Below are positions 14,060-23,003 of a stretch of 64,000 bases of DNA, one piece after another. A model generated the notes under the pieces. The model was not told the origin of the DNA and searched no databases. It was given only the letters and a program-made list of their open reading frames with translations. A program made the translations under genes and the position numbers. Origin of the DNA: Bin87 sp963692995 (GTDB lineage: Bacteria > Chloroflexota > Dehalococcoidia > Lucifugimonadales > UBA3495); NCBI GenBank assembly GCA_963692995.1, contig OY843611.1:1984001-2048000 (forward strand), written 5' to 3'. Each line of letters starts with the position of its first letter. Position 1 is the stretch's first letter.

Positions 14060-14813
14060 CCTCCCCATGCACATCTATCTGTGCCAACAGGTCGCTACTG
14101 AACTGGACTGGGGTTACGCCCACGACCATTCCGGCGCCGCATATTTGGGATCTACGACGCCGGACATCCGGGCCATGACCAAATGGGACCGGGCGCGCAC
14201 TCATTTTTCCGATCTGTCCGTGACCCACGTCGGTACGGGCGTTCAGCGAATGTTCGAGAGACACCCCCATCTTGCCGGCTCCGACAACGGCCTGGCGCCC
14301 CAGACCCGAGCCTTCCTCCTCGGTTACGTCAGCCACCTGGTCGCCGATGAAGTCTGGATCACCACCATGTTCCGTCCTCACTTCGGTTCCGAAAACCGGG
14401 TCACCGACACCGAAATCGAAGCGCACATTTGGGATCGCGCTCTGCAACTCGATATGGACCGCGCGGTGCTGGAAAATAACGAACGTCTCATTGTCGAAAA
14501 CGACGCCATCGCCGCCGTGGACCTGATGCCGGCGCTGGCATTCCTCCAGGACGAACTGATTGACGAGTGGCGCGGTTGGGTGGCCCGCCTGCTCGGTTGG
14601 GATTTCACCTGGGAAAGGCTGAAACGCGCGCTCAACCGCATGTACCGCGACAACGCCGACGTCCAGTTGGTGGTGGACGGATTCCTCGAACAGATGCCAC
14701 AGAGCCTGGAGCGGGTGTACCAACGGATCCCCCGCGAACTCATCGATGCCTACCGCCAGCGCGTCATCGACGAAACCAAGGTCCAGGCCAGGGAGTACCT
14801 CAGTGCGACTTAA
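14052..14813 (+). CDS. Zinc-dependent phospholipase C-like protein
   Basis: A 253-aa protein of the zinc-dependent phospholipase C/S1-P1 nuclease fold. Candidate metal ligands stand in MPNLPMHIYL, STTPDIRAM, RTHFSDL and LLGYVSHLVADEVW; the GYVSHLVADEVW segment is the clearest family signature. No signal peptide is seen, so a cytoplasmic location is likely. It sits inside the his operon, overlapping hisG by 8 bases and hisD by 11, with GGAGG 11 nt before its ATG, so it is cotranslated with histidine genes; its role there is unknown. It might be a phosphatase filling a pathway gap, but that is speculation. Confidence 0.72.
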   Translation: MPNLPMHIYLCQQVATELDWGYAHDHSGAAYLGSTTPDIRAMTKWDRARTHFSDLSVTHVGTGVQRMFERHPHLAGSDNGLAPQTRAFLLGYVSHLVADEVWITTMFRPHFGSENRVTDTEIEAHIWDRALQLDMDRAVLENNERLIVENDAIAAVDLMPALAFLQDELIDEWRGWVARLLGWDFTWERLKRALNRMYRDNADVQLVVDGFLEQMPQSLERVYQRIPRELIDAYRQRVIDETKVQAREYLSAT

Positions 14814-16149
14814 GCAGGTGCGCGGGTTGGCCGCCGCCGAAGCGGTCCTGACCCGCATCGACCCCCTCGATCTGTCCTCCCTGCCGGACGAAACGCTCCG
14901 GCGCACCCGCGCGTTGTTCGGCCCCGACGCCACACCCGAATCCTCCGTCCTACGGATGCTCCGCGACGTCCGGGCCGAAGGCGACAATGCCGTCCGTCGC
15001 TACGCCAAGCTGCTCGACGGAGCGGATCTGGACAGCCTGGAAGTCCCAACTGCCGAGCTTGACACGGCGTGGAAGGCCACTCCCGATGACTTGAAGCGGG
15101 CCTTGCAGCTCGCCGCCGAGCGGATCACTGCGTTCCACGAAGCGACGTTGCCGCGCGATTGGGTGGACCTCGGCGGCGGCTTGGGTGAGCTGGTACGCCC
15201 CTTGGAGCGGGTCGGCCTCTACGCCCCCGGCGGCACCGCCGCTTACCCTTCCACCGTCCTGATGACCGCCATACCGGCCCGCGTTGCCGGGGTTCGCGAA
15301 GTGGCGCTGGCGACACCCCGCCGTGGCGCAGAACCCCTCAATGCCACCGTGCTGGCCGCCGCCCGCATCGCCGGCGTGGACACCGTGTACCAAGTCGGAG
15401 GCGTTCCCGCCATCGGCGCCTTGGCCTACGGTACCGAGAGTATCCGTAAAGTGGACAAAATTTGCGGCCCCGGCAACGTCTTCGTGGCATACGCCAAGCG
15501 CATGGTGCAGGGCCAGGTGGACATCGACGGCGTTTTCGGCCCCACCGAAACCATCGTCCTCGCCGACCACTCCGCCAATCCGGTCTTTTGCGCCGCCGAC
15601 CTCATTGCCCAAGCCGAACATGACCCCATGGCCTCGGCAATACTAGTCACCAACTCCGAAACCCTGGTTAACGCCATCGAATCCGAGTTGGACGACCAGA
15701 TCGCCGGCAACCCCCGCGCCGAAACCATCCGCCACTCATTGGAACGACAAGGATGCGTGGTGCTGGTGGACCAATTCTCCGATGCCATTGCAGTGGCCAA
15801 TCACATCGCGCCGGAGCATCTGTGCCTCATGGTGGCCGACCCCTGGGCCTGGGCCGGTGAGGTGCGCAACGCCGGCGGCCTGTTCCTCGGCGAGTTTTCC
15901 CCGGAGGTAATGGGCGACTACATTGCCGGCCCGTCTCACGTCATGCCCACCGGCGGCACCGCTCGTTTCAGTTCCGCTTTGAGCGTCCACCACTTTATAC
16001 GCACCATGCCGGTGGTCGGCCTCAGCCCCCGGCGTTTCGCCGATCTCGGAGCGGCCGCCGTCCGCATCGCTGAAGCCGAAGGCTTGCCGGGCCACGCCGG
16101 CGCCGTCCAGGCGCGCCTCGACTACATCGCCGCCCGGCCCCAACCGTAG
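14803..16149 (+). CDS. hisD: Histidinol dehydrogenase HisD
   Basis: Oxidises histidinol to histidine in two NAD-dependent steps, last of the pathway. A 448-aa product with the family landmarks: VGLYAPGGTAAYPSTVLM, CGPGNVFVAYAKR, GPTETIVLAD, the zinc/catalytic IAPEHLCLM, and AGPSHVMPTGGTARF. I chose GTG 14803, which overlaps the preceding gene by 11 bases and has GGGAG upstream; a longer frame starting inside the previous gene has no support. Adjacent to hisC. Confidence 0.95.
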   Translation: MRLKQVRGLAAAEAVLTRIDPLDLSSLPDETLRRTRALFGPDATPESSVLRMLRDVRAEGDNAVRRYAKLLDGADLDSLEVPTAELDTAWKATPDDLKRALQLAAERITAFHEATLPRDWVDLGGGLGELVRPLERVGLYAPGGTAAYPSTVLMTAIPARVAGVREVALATPRRGAEPLNATVLAAARIAGVDTVYQVGGVPAIGALAYGTESIRKVDKICGPGNVFVAYAKRMVQGQVDIDGVFGPTETIVLADHSANPVFCAADLIAQAEHDPMASAILVTNSETLVNAIESELDDQIAGNPRAETIRHSLERQGCVVLVDQFSDAIAVANHIAPEHLCLMVADPWAWAGEVRNAGGLFLGEFSPEVMGDYIAGPSHVMPTGGTARFSSALSVHHFIRTMPVVGLSPRRFADLGAAAVRIAEAEGLPGHAGAVQARLDYIAARPQP

Positions 16150-16171
16150 GGGCAACCACGAGGGTTGCCCA
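16148..16171. repeat. Short palindromic repeat, GGGGCAAC family
   Basis: GGGCAACC (16150-16157) pairs with GGTTGCCC (16163-16170). Related palindromes lie at 21802-21820 and 62751-62774, each between genes. Confidence 0.6.
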
Positions 16172-16195
16172 GCCCCGCCGTCAGGACATGCTCCT

Positions 16196-17293
16196 ATGCC
16201 TACCATAGAAGACCTGTTGCTCCCCCACATCAGCCGCCTCAAGACCTATCAGGGCGTCTCCCCCAGCGAAACGCTGGCCGAAGAGGCCGGCATTCCCCTG
16301 GAGCAGGTTATCCGGCTCAACGGCAACGAGAATCCCTACGGCCCTTCGCCCCAGGTTGCCGAGGCGCTGGGAAATTTCCGCGACTATAACCATTATCCGG
16401 ACCCCGCCCAACGTCGCCTGCGGAGCGCTCTTTCCGAGTATCTGGGCGTGCCGGAAGACAACATTGTCGCCGGCAACGGCAGCGATGAAATCATCGACCT
16501 CCTCATGCGCATGTTCCTGGCGCCCGGCGATGAAATCATCATACCGGTACCCACTTTCGGTATGTACTCCTTTTCCGCAGACGTGGCCGGCGCCCGCGCC
16601 GTCGCAGTATCGCGGGACGACAATTTCGACATTGACATCGAGGCCATTCAAGGCGCAATCAACCCGCGCACCAAGGCCATATTCTTTCCCAGTCCCAACA
16701 ATCCGACGGGCAACCTGGTCACCGAATCCCAGGCGCGCGCCCTGCTCGACACCGGCCTGCTGGTGGTGGCCGACGAAGCCTACTACGATTTCTGCGGCCA
16801 GACGCTGATGCCCTTGCTTCCGGAATATCGCAACCTCGTGGTCTTGAGAACCTTCAGCAAGTGGGCCGGATTGGCCGGCCTCCGCATCGGCGCCGGGGCC
16901 ATGGACTCCGAGCTGGCCGCCACCATGATGGGCGTGAAACCTCCCTACAACGTCAACCTGGCCGCCGAAGTAGCCTTGCTCGCTTCCCTGGCAGACACCT
17001 CCAACCTCCTGGAACGCGTCGATGCCATGGTCCAGGAGCGTGGTCGCATGTACCGTCTCCTGTGCGACATCCCCGGCATCACGGTCTGGCCCTCCCAGGC
17101 TAACTTCATCCTTTGCAAAATGCCCGAAGGCCGGGGTCGCGAGGTGTACGAGGCCATGTGTCGCCGGGGCGTGTTCCTGCGTTATTTCGATAACGAATTG
17201 CTCCGGGATTACATCCGCTCCAGCGTGGGCAAACCCGAAGAAACCGACGCGGTCATAGCCGGCTTCCGCGCCGTCCTGGGGGTGGACGCATAA
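16196..17293 (+). CDS. hisC: Histidinol-phosphate aminotransferase HisC
   Basis: PLP-dependent class I/II aminotransferase converting imidazole-acetol phosphate to histidinol phosphate. The 365-aa protein shows LNGNENPYGPSP, the FPSPNNPTGNLV substrate/PLP segment, DEAYYDF, and the PLP lysine in TFSKWAGLAGLRIG. It lies between hisD and hisB; its stop overlaps the hisB start (TAATG). The Shine-Dalgarno is weak (AGGACA), so translation may rely on operon coupling. Confidence 0.94.
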   Translation: MPTIEDLLLPHISRLKTYQGVSPSETLAEEAGIPLEQVIRLNGNENPYGPSPQVAEALGNFRDYNHYPDPAQRRLRSALSEYLGVPEDNIVAGNGSDEIIDLLMRMFLAPGDEIIIPVPTFGMYSFSADVAGARAVAVSRDDNFDIDIEAIQGAINPRTKAIFFPSPNNPTGNLVTESQARALLDTGLLVVADEAYYDFCGQTLMPLLPEYRNLVVLRTFSKWAGLAGLRIGAGAMDSELAATMMGVKPPYNVNLAAEVALLASLADTSNLLERVDAMVQERGRMYRLLCDIPGITVWPSQANFILCKMPEGRGREVYEAMCRRGVFLRYFDNELLRDYIRSSVGKPEETDAVIAGFRAVLGVDA

Positions 17294-17913
17294 TGGCCGC
17301 CCTTGACATTCCCGCCCGCGTCGCCGCCCTGGAACGGGCCACCGGCGAAACCCAAATCGCCATCAGCGTCAATCTGGACGGCCAGGGCCGATACGACGTC
17401 GATACCGGCAACGGCTTCCTGGATCACATGATCGGCCAGATCGCGCGCCACGGCCTTTTTGACATCGACTTGAAAGCGCGCGGCGATACCCATGTCGGTT
17501 GGCATCACTTAGTTGAAGATACCGCCATCATGCTGGGCCGCGCTTTCGGTCAAGCCCTTGGCGAACCCCGGGGCATCCGCCGCATGGGCCATGCCATCGT
17601 CCCGTTGGACGAGACCCTGGTGATGGTCGCCGTGGATTGGAGTGGTCGCCCTTATGCTTCCGTGGAAACCACGCTGAACGACACCATGGTCGAAACCCTG
17701 TCCGGCGACCTCATCGCGCACTTCCTGGAATCCTTCGCCATCGAAGCCCGGATCAACCTCCACGCCAAGGTCATCGCCGGTGTCAGCCCGCACCATAAAG
17801 CCGAAGCCTTGTGCAAAGCCCTCGCCCGGGCCCTCCGCGATGCCGTCGAACCCGACCCCCGGGCTTCCGGCCAGATCCCCAGCACCAAGGGCGTCCTGGA
17901 CGCATCAGCGTGA
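17293..17913 (+). CDS. hisB: Imidazoleglycerol-phosphate dehydratase HisB
   Basis: Dehydrates imidazole glycerol phosphate. The 206-aa monofunctional enzyme has both manganese-binding repeats: GFLDHMIGQIARHGLFD with GWHHLVEDTAIMLG, and LIAHFLESF with GVSPHHKAEALCKAL. The ATG overlaps the hisC stop. It is the last gene of the operon here; hisH, hisA, hisF, hisI and hisE are not in the window. Confidence 0.95.
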   Translation: MAALDIPARVAALERATGETQIAISVNLDGQGRYDVDTGNGFLDHMIGQIARHGLFDIDLKARGDTHVGWHHLVEDTAIMLGRAFGQALGEPRGIRRMGHAIVPLDETLVMVAVDWSGRPYASVETTLNDTMVETLSGDLIAHFLESFAIEARINLHAKVIAGVSPHHKAEALCKALARALRDAVEPDPRASGQIPSTKGVLDASA

Positions 17914-17958
17914 CTGCCCCCATCACTCTCGCCTAATTTCTCCGATTGCTTGATAGCG

Positions 17959-17964
17959 TATAAT
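17959..17964 (+). promoter_or_regulatory. -10 box upstream of the 90-aa protein
   Basis: Perfect TATAAT, 42 bp before the ATG at 18006; no good -35 box is visible. Confidence 0.5.
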
Positions 17965-18005
17965 GAGCGTACAGCGCGTCCCAGCCAATCAGGGAGGGAA
18001 GGGAA

Positions 18006-18278
18006 ATGCCCATCGTAAATAAGAGCGTTGACCGCGTTAACCGTTTGCTGGAGAGCCTCTTGGACAAGCCACTGGCCGCCAGGGTCGTGTCCCCGTTTCA
18101 GCCCATCGCCAACACGTTGACCACCCGATACCTGCACTATGCCATTCCCAGCGGAGGCGTTGCGGCCCCCGCGCCGGTGGCCTACACCGTTATCGATGCC
18201 GAGGGCAAAACCGCCTGGCAGGGCGATACCAAACAGCTCGCCAAGCACCCGGAATACCGGCGCAACCAGGCAGAGTGA
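18006..18278 (+). CDS. Uncharacterised 90-aa protein
   Basis: I do not recognise this family. The product is soluble, with no Cys, an amphipathic N-terminal helix region (VNKSVDRVNRLLESLLDKPLA) and a C-terminal part that could be a small beta element (PVAYTVIDAEGKTAWQGD). It has its own TATAAT box, a strong ribosome site (GGGAGGGAAGGGAA) directly before the ATG and a terminator after it, so it looks like a real, well-expressed single gene. Confidence 0.7.
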   Translation: MPIVNKSVDRVNRLLESLLDKPLAARVVSPFQPIANTLTTRYLHYAIPSGGVAAPAPVAYTVIDAEGKTAWQGDTKQLAKHPEYRRNQAE

Positions 18279-18304
18279 CGCCGCCCGCAACCACCGCGCA
18301 AGCA

Positions 18305-18331
18305 GGCCCAACTCCATTGCGGAGTTGGGCC
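18305..18331. terminator. Bidirectional terminator
   Basis: Perfect 11-bp stem GGCCCAACTCC (18305-18315) with 18321-18331, 5-nt loop. Flanking sequence is T-rich on one side, and it lies between convergent genes. Confidence 0.75.
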
Positions 18332-18350
18332 TTAAAATTTGCGATTATCG

Positions 18351-19214
18351 TTACTGCGCCCCTCTAACCGGCCGGCCCCGCCGCGCCAGGAAGTCCGGGA
18401 ATGCTTCTTCGGCCAGGGTTCCCCGCAAGACTTCCGAGGTGAAATGCTTCTCGTTAGCCCATTGTTGCTCCAAGTCTTCGCCCATGTGTTGCAGCAGCAA
18501 TCGCTTGATGCCGATCACCGACGGGATGTCGTTGGTAGCGATCTCTGTTGCAACCTCCATCGTCTTCTGCCGCAGCCGATAAGCCGGCACCAGGTGGTTC
18601 AGCAACCCGATGCGATAGGCTTCTTCCGCCTCGACTATCCGCGCCGTGAACAGCAATTCCTTGGCCTGGGGCCATCCCACCTGATTGGTTAGCGTCCAAG
18701 TGCTGTTGATACGACCGTAGGCAGCGGCCAGGAACCGGAAACGCGCCGCGTCGGATCCAATCCGAATGTCCAGCGACGACGACAACACAGCGCCGCCTCC
18801 GTACGCCAACCCGTTGATCATCCCAATCACGGGCTTGTCCGAAGCGCTCAGTTCATAACCGCCCCGTTGCCGACGCACTGCACGCTCGTCCATGCCTTCC
18901 CGGGTCAACGTGCCGGAGTTCAAAGCGGCCTGGTCCTCTCGTTGCTCGTGGATGTCACCACCGGCCGAGAAAGCCGGAACCCGTGGATGCGTATCTGCGC
19001 CCGTGATCACAATGCAACCAATTTCCGCGTCATCATTGGCTTGCCGCACCGCGTCATGCAACTCTTCCGTGAGCTGTCGATTCATGGCATTCAGCACTTC
19101 CGGACGGTTCATGGTCAGAAACGCAACGTGCCCCACTTTCTCCCGCCGCCGTTCACCACTCCCTTCAAACCGGGATACGCGTTCTTTCTCGAACAAAATA
19201 TACTGGTAGTCCAT
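18351..19214 (-). CDS. Enoyl-CoA hydratase/isomerase (crotonase) family protein
   Basis: A 287-aa crotonase-fold enzyme acting on acyl-CoA thioesters. The CoA-binding and oxyanion segments are visible: LTMNRPEVLNAMNRQL, the AFSAGGDI loop and GMINGLAYGGGAVL, the latter supplying the oxyanion-hole Gly. The usual catalytic Glu is not clear in the second half, so hydratase versus isomerase cannot be decided. ATG 19214 has AGGAG 12 nt upstream and matches the family start; an upstream frame adds 17 unlikely residues. Confidence 0.85.
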   Translation of the reverse strand: MDYQYILFEKERVSRFEGSGERRREKVGHVAFLTMNRPEVLNAMNRQLTEELHDAVRQANDDAEIGCIVITGADTHPRVPAFSAGGDIHEQREDQAALNSGTLTREGMDERAVRRQRGGYELSASDKPVIGMINGLAYGGGAVLSSSLDIRIGSDAARFRFLAAAYGRINSTWTLTNQVGWPQAKELLFTARIVEAEEAYRIGLLNHLVPAYRLRQKTMEVATEIATNDIPSVIGIKRLLLQHMGEDLEQQWANEKHFTSEVLRGTLAEEAFPDFLARRGRPVRGAQ

Positions 19215-19339
19215 AGAGGTCGTTGCTCCTGTCACTCTTTTCAAGTGGCAGCATTGTATTGGCACCCGCCGCGCCTAGTCAAACCGCCCAATTGACATAC
19301 CGCGCGCACGGTACGATGGTATAAGATAGGGGACATCCA

Positions 19340-20788
19340 ATGAATACGACGCCGGGGAGTGTTTCACCGCGACGACGCTTGGTGAGGCGGCGCGCGACCC
19401 AGCTGGTCTGGGTCCTTTTCATCTGCCTGGGACTCTTGGGCCTTGGCGTGAGCCACCATTCCGCCAGTGCCCAGTTACCGGACGTCTTGCGCGTGAGAAT
19501 TGATGACACCATTAGCCCGGTCGTAGTCCGTGTCATCGACCGGTCGGTCAACCGCGCCGAGGAAACCGGCGCCCAACTCCTGGTCATTCAGTTGGATACG
19601 CCGGGCGGCCTTTACGACAGTACCCGCAAGATAGTGGAAATCCTGCTGGAATCCTCCGTACCCGTGGCGGTGTTCGTATCGCCCCGGGGCGCCCAGGCCG
19701 GTTCCGCCGGCACTTTTATCACCGCCGCCGCCCACATCGCGGCAATGACCCCCGGCTCCAACATCGGCGCCGCCACTCCGGTCTCCAGCAGCGGTGAAGA
19801 GATCAACGAAACCCTGGCCAACAAGGTGACTAATGATGCCGCTGCGCTCATCCGGTCCGTAGCCGAGGAGCGCGGGCGCAACGCCGATGCCCTGGAGCAA
19901 ACCGTCCGCTCCGCCGCCTCCTACAGCGCCAGCGAAGCTCGGGAACTCAACATAATCGACGTATTGGCCGACGATCTGGACGACTTGCTGGCGGCTGTCG
20001 ATGGTCGCGCCGTGGTCACCGTCGCCGGCGAGCAGACCTTGCAGGTCGCCGACGCTGAAATCGGCGAAATAAAAATGCAGTGGCGCGAGCGTTTTGTTGA
20101 CTTTATCTCCAACCCGAACATCGCCTTCCTGCTGCTGACGCTGGGCAGCCTGGGGCTGGTGTTCGAAATGCTTACGCCGGGCGCCATCGGGCCGGGCGTC
20201 GCCGGCATCATCTGCCTGGGCCTGGGTTTCCTGGCGTTGGGCAACCTGCCCTTCAACTGGGCGGGCGTGGCGTTCATCATCCTTGCCATCGTACTGGCGG
20301 CCCTGGAAATTTTTGTATCCGGCTTCGGCGCCCTGGGTATCGGCGCTGCCGTCAGCCTGGTCGTCGGCGGGCTCTTGCTGTTCGGCGACTTTGGCGGCGG
20401 AAAAATCGCGCCTCCCGGCTTCCCTCAGGTATCGGTGAGTCGCTGGGTACTGGTCGGCGTCGGTGGCGGCGTGTTGATCGCGGCCAGCTATCTAGCCTAT
20501 GAAACGATACTCTCTCGGATGGGCCGGCGTCGCATCGGCGCCGCTTCAGGGGGAACCGGCAGTGACGGCCACAGTTCGCCAGGCCATCTGATTGGGCAAA
20601 CCGGCATGGTCACGTCGGCCCTGCAACCCAGGGGAGTCGTGGCCCTTGCCGACGAAACCTGGTCCGGCGTAAGCAACGACGGCTTGACTATTCCGGCCGG
20701 CCACCGCGTTCGGGTGGTCGCGGTGTCCGGTCTGGTGCTCACCGTAGAGGTTGTCGGCGGTCCCGCAACCATTGAAGGACAAGAATGA
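19340..20788 (+). CDS. NfeD-family membrane serine protease
   Basis: Long-form NfeD, partner of SPFH/stomatin proteins at membranes. The 482-aa product has an N-terminal signal/anchor (about 22-45), a ClpP-like protease domain (LVIQLDTPGGLYDST; nucleophile Ser in RGAQAGSAGTF), four or more transmembrane helices between about 255 and 400, and a C-terminal NfeD OB domain (IGQTGMVTSALQPRGVV ... RVVAVSGLVLTVE). The SPFH gene follows 62 bp downstream, the classic pairing. A TTGACA lies at 19292-19297 with TATAAG at 19320-19325, but their 22-bp spacing is not good. Confidence 0.92.
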   Translation: MNTTPGSVSPRRRLVRRRATQLVWVLFICLGLLGLGVSHHSASAQLPDVLRVRIDDTISPVVVRVIDRSVNRAEETGAQLLVIQLDTPGGLYDSTRKIVEILLESSVPVAVFVSPRGAQAGSAGTFITAAAHIAAMTPGSNIGAATPVSSSGEEINETLANKVTNDAAALIRSVAEERGRNADALEQTVRSAASYSASEARELNIIDVLADDLDDLLAAVDGRAVVTVAGEQTLQVADAEIGEIKMQWRERFVDFISNPNIAFLLLTLGSLGLVFEMLTPGAIGPGVAGIICLGLGFLALGNLPFNWAGVAFIILAIVLAALEIFVSGFGALGIGAAVSLVVGGLLLFGDFGGGKIAPPGFPQVSVSRWVLVGVGGGVLIAASYLAYETILSRMGRRRIGAASGGTGSDGHSSPGHLIGQTGMVTSALQPRGVVALADETWSGVSNDGLTIPAGHRVRVVAVSGLVLTVEVVGGPATIEGQE

Positions 20789-20850
20789 CAATGATGCTAG
20801 AATGCTCTTGATCCCGCAGTACCTACCGATGCGAACAAGGAGGTTACATC

Positions 20851-21771
20851 ATGGCCGCAGGTCTCATCGTCGTACAGCAATACCAGCGCATGGTCGTTCA
20901 GCGCTTCGGAACCTACGTCGGCACCAGCGGTCCCGGCCTGCGTTTCCTCATCCCCATCCTGTACCACGGCACCAAGGTTGACCTCCGCGAGCGCGTCACC
21001 CGCGTTCCCACCCAGAAGTACATCACCGCTGACAATGTGGTGGTGGACATGGACTTCGTCATCTACTACCGGGTGATGGAAGACCACGTTGACCGGGCCG
21101 TGCTGGAAGTCCAGAACTTCGAGGCCGCGGTCATCAACCTTGCCTTCGCCACCCTCCGCTCGGTCATCGGGTCGCTGGATTTGGCAACCACCCTGTCGGA
21201 GCGGGAGCGCATTCGTGACGACGTACAGATACGGATGGACGAAGTCACCATCCGTTGGGGCGTCAAGGTGTCCCAAGTCGAAATCAACGAGGTTGACCCG
21301 CCGCCCGGCGTCAAGGCCGCAATGGAGCGTCAGAAGTCCGCCGACGCCATCCGCACCGCCGAAATTACCGAATCCGAAGGGCAACGCCAAGCTCAAATCA
21401 ACCTGGCCGAAGGCGAAAAACAGTCGGCCATACTGCGCGCCGAGGGTCAGCGCCAATCCGAAATCCTGCAAGCGGAAGGCGACCAGCAGGCCACCGTCCT
21501 ACGCGCCGAGGGCTTCAGCACCGCCCTGGACCGCATCTACAGCGTAGCCAGCACCGTTGACGCCCGCACCATGAGCCTCCAGTACTTCGAAACCCTCAAA
21601 TCTCTGGGCTCCAGCCCTTCCACCAAGTTCATCTTCCCCATGGAGTTCACCTCCATGCTCTCCCCCTTCCTCGGTATGGGCGGCATGAACCCACCGGACG
21701 GCGGCGGAAACGGCAGCAACCGCGCCAACACCAACACCGGCTCCAGCGCCGACGGGGATACCCGTAATTAA
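20851..21771 (+). CDS. SPFH/Band 7 (slipin/stomatin-like) protein
   Basis: A 306-aa slipin-type scaffold that assembles at membranes with NfeD. The Band 7 domain (about 5-170) shows VVQRFGTYVGTSGPGLRFLIP and KYITADNVVVDMDFVIYYRV, followed by a coiled-coil with repeated AEG motifs (EGQRQAQINLAEGEKQSAIL) and a Gly/Asn-rich tail. Unlike typical slipins it starts right at the Band 7 domain with no N-terminal transmembrane helix. ATG 20851 has a perfect AAGGAGGT. A TAGAAT box at about 20799-20804 suggests a promoter of its own besides cotranscription with nfeD. Confidence 0.92.
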   Translation: MAAGLIVVQQYQRMVVQRFGTYVGTSGPGLRFLIPILYHGTKVDLRERVTRVPTQKYITADNVVVDMDFVIYYRVMEDHVDRAVLEVQNFEAAVINLAFATLRSVIGSLDLATTLSERERIRDDVQIRMDEVTIRWGVKVSQVEINEVDPPPGVKAAMERQKSADAIRTAEITESEGQRQAQINLAEGEKQSAILRAEGQRQSEILQAEGDQQATVLRAEGFSTALDRIYSVASTVDARTMSLQYFETLKSLGSSPSTKFIFPMEFTSMLSPFLGMGGMNPPDGGGNGSNRANTNTGSSADGDTRN

Positions 21772-21801
21772 CCCTCCAAACCTGAAACGGTAGCAAGACG
21801 G

Positions 21802-21820
21802 GGCAACCACCGGCGTTGCC
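21802..21820. terminator. Hairpin between convergent SPFH and MeaB genes
   Basis: GGCAAC (21802-21807) pairs with GTTGCC (21815-21820), followed by a T-rich stretch (ATTATTTTATTT). Same family as the GGGGCAAC repeats. Confidence 0.45.
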
Positions 21821-21869
21821 TCAATTATTTTATTTGGCCTGGATTTGCCGTGGCCGCTGGCGTCAAAAT

Positions 21870-22835
21870 TTATTTGCCGCCGCCAAAACGAGCTAGTTCT
21901 TCGTCATCGCGCAGCAACCCCATCGCCGCTCCATACGGTTCTGCCGTTCTACCTGCGATTCGATCCAATAGACCGCTCAATGCGGCGTCTTTGGTCATTC
22001 GTTGGGTGATCCTTCGATAGATCTCTTCTTGCACCGTCTCCAGGAACTCGGAGCGCCGTCGCTCAATACGACGCTTTTCCAGTCCGCCGGTGTCCGTCAA
22101 AAAATCGCGATGCCCCTTGATCCCATCCCAAAGCTCCGCAATGCCCACGTTCGCATACGCCTGCGTCAGCAAAACCGGCGGGTACCACTCGTCGCCCAGA
22201 TCCGCCATCTGCAACATCGCCGTGATCGCCGCCGCCAGTTGATTGGCTCCGTCCCGGTCGGCTTTGTTGATTACATAAAGGTCGGCGATCTCCATCACGC
22301 CGGCCTTCAGCGTTTGTATTGAATCACCCGACTCCGGCGTCATCGCCACTACCACCGAATCGGCTACTCCCATTATGCCCAGCTCCGTCTGACCCACCCC
22401 AACGGTCTCCACCAGCGTAATGTCCTTCCCGGCGGCGTCCAACGCCCGCACCATGCTCTTCACAATACGCGGCAATCCTCCGGCCTGCCCTCGTGTTGCC
22501 ACGCTTCGTATGAAAACCCCGTCGTCCAGGTAATGCCGCTGCATCCTGATCCGATCCCCCAACAGCGCCCCGCCGGTAAAAGGGCTGGTCGGATCAACCG
22601 CTAAAATCCCAACGGTCAGGCCCAACCCGCGCAGGTGCTCGGCCAGCCGGTCCACCAATGTGCTTTTGCCCACGCCCGGCGGCCCGGTGATACCCACGGC
22701 GTAACCGTTTCCCGTTCGGGGATCGAGTTGCTCCATGGCCTCAGCCGCCGCCGGATCATTCCGCTCCAGCAGGGTTAATACCCGCGAAAGCGCACGCAGT
22801 TCCCCGTCCAGGACACGTTGGGCCAGCTCACTCAT
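21870..22835 (-). CDS. meaB: MeaB/ArgK-family G3E GTPase (methylmalonyl-CoA mutase chaperone)
   Basis: GTPase that loads and protects B12-dependent acyl-CoA mutases. The 321-aa protein has P-loop GITGPPGVGKSTLVD, the DPTSPFTGGALLGDRIRM segment that marks MeaB, VETVGVGQTE switch region and base-recognition NKADRDGANQ. No mutase gene is in the window, so the partner is elsewhere. The ATG at 22835 follows an in-frame TTG; AAGG lies about 9 nt upstream of the ATG. Confidence 0.93.
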   Translation of the reverse strand: MSELAQRVLDGELRALSRVLTLLERNDPAAAEAMEQLDPRTGNGYAVGITGPPGVGKSTLVDRLAEHLRGLGLTVGILAVDPTSPFTGGALLGDRIRMQRHYLDDGVFIRSVATRGQAGGLPRIVKSMVRALDAAGKDITLVETVGVGQTELGIMGVADSVVVAMTPESGDSIQTLKAGVMEIADLYVINKADRDGANQLAAAITAMLQMADLGDEWYPPVLLTQAYANVGIAELWDGIKGHRDFLTDTGGLEKRRIERRRSEFLETVQEEIYRRITQRMTKDAALSGLLDRIAGRTAEPYGAAMGLLRDDEELARFGGGK

Positions 22836-23003
22836 CAAGAAACCTTGCGACGAAAATCGTAATATTTGATACGAAACACGGCGGTCAATGTAGCACTGCG
22901 GATTCGCGGGGTCAAGGACAACAGCGGCGCACCCTTAACAACCCACGCCGCAGGGGTTATCATCTTGCCCGCCAATACCCGACCAACCCACGAGGAGAAC
23001 GCC

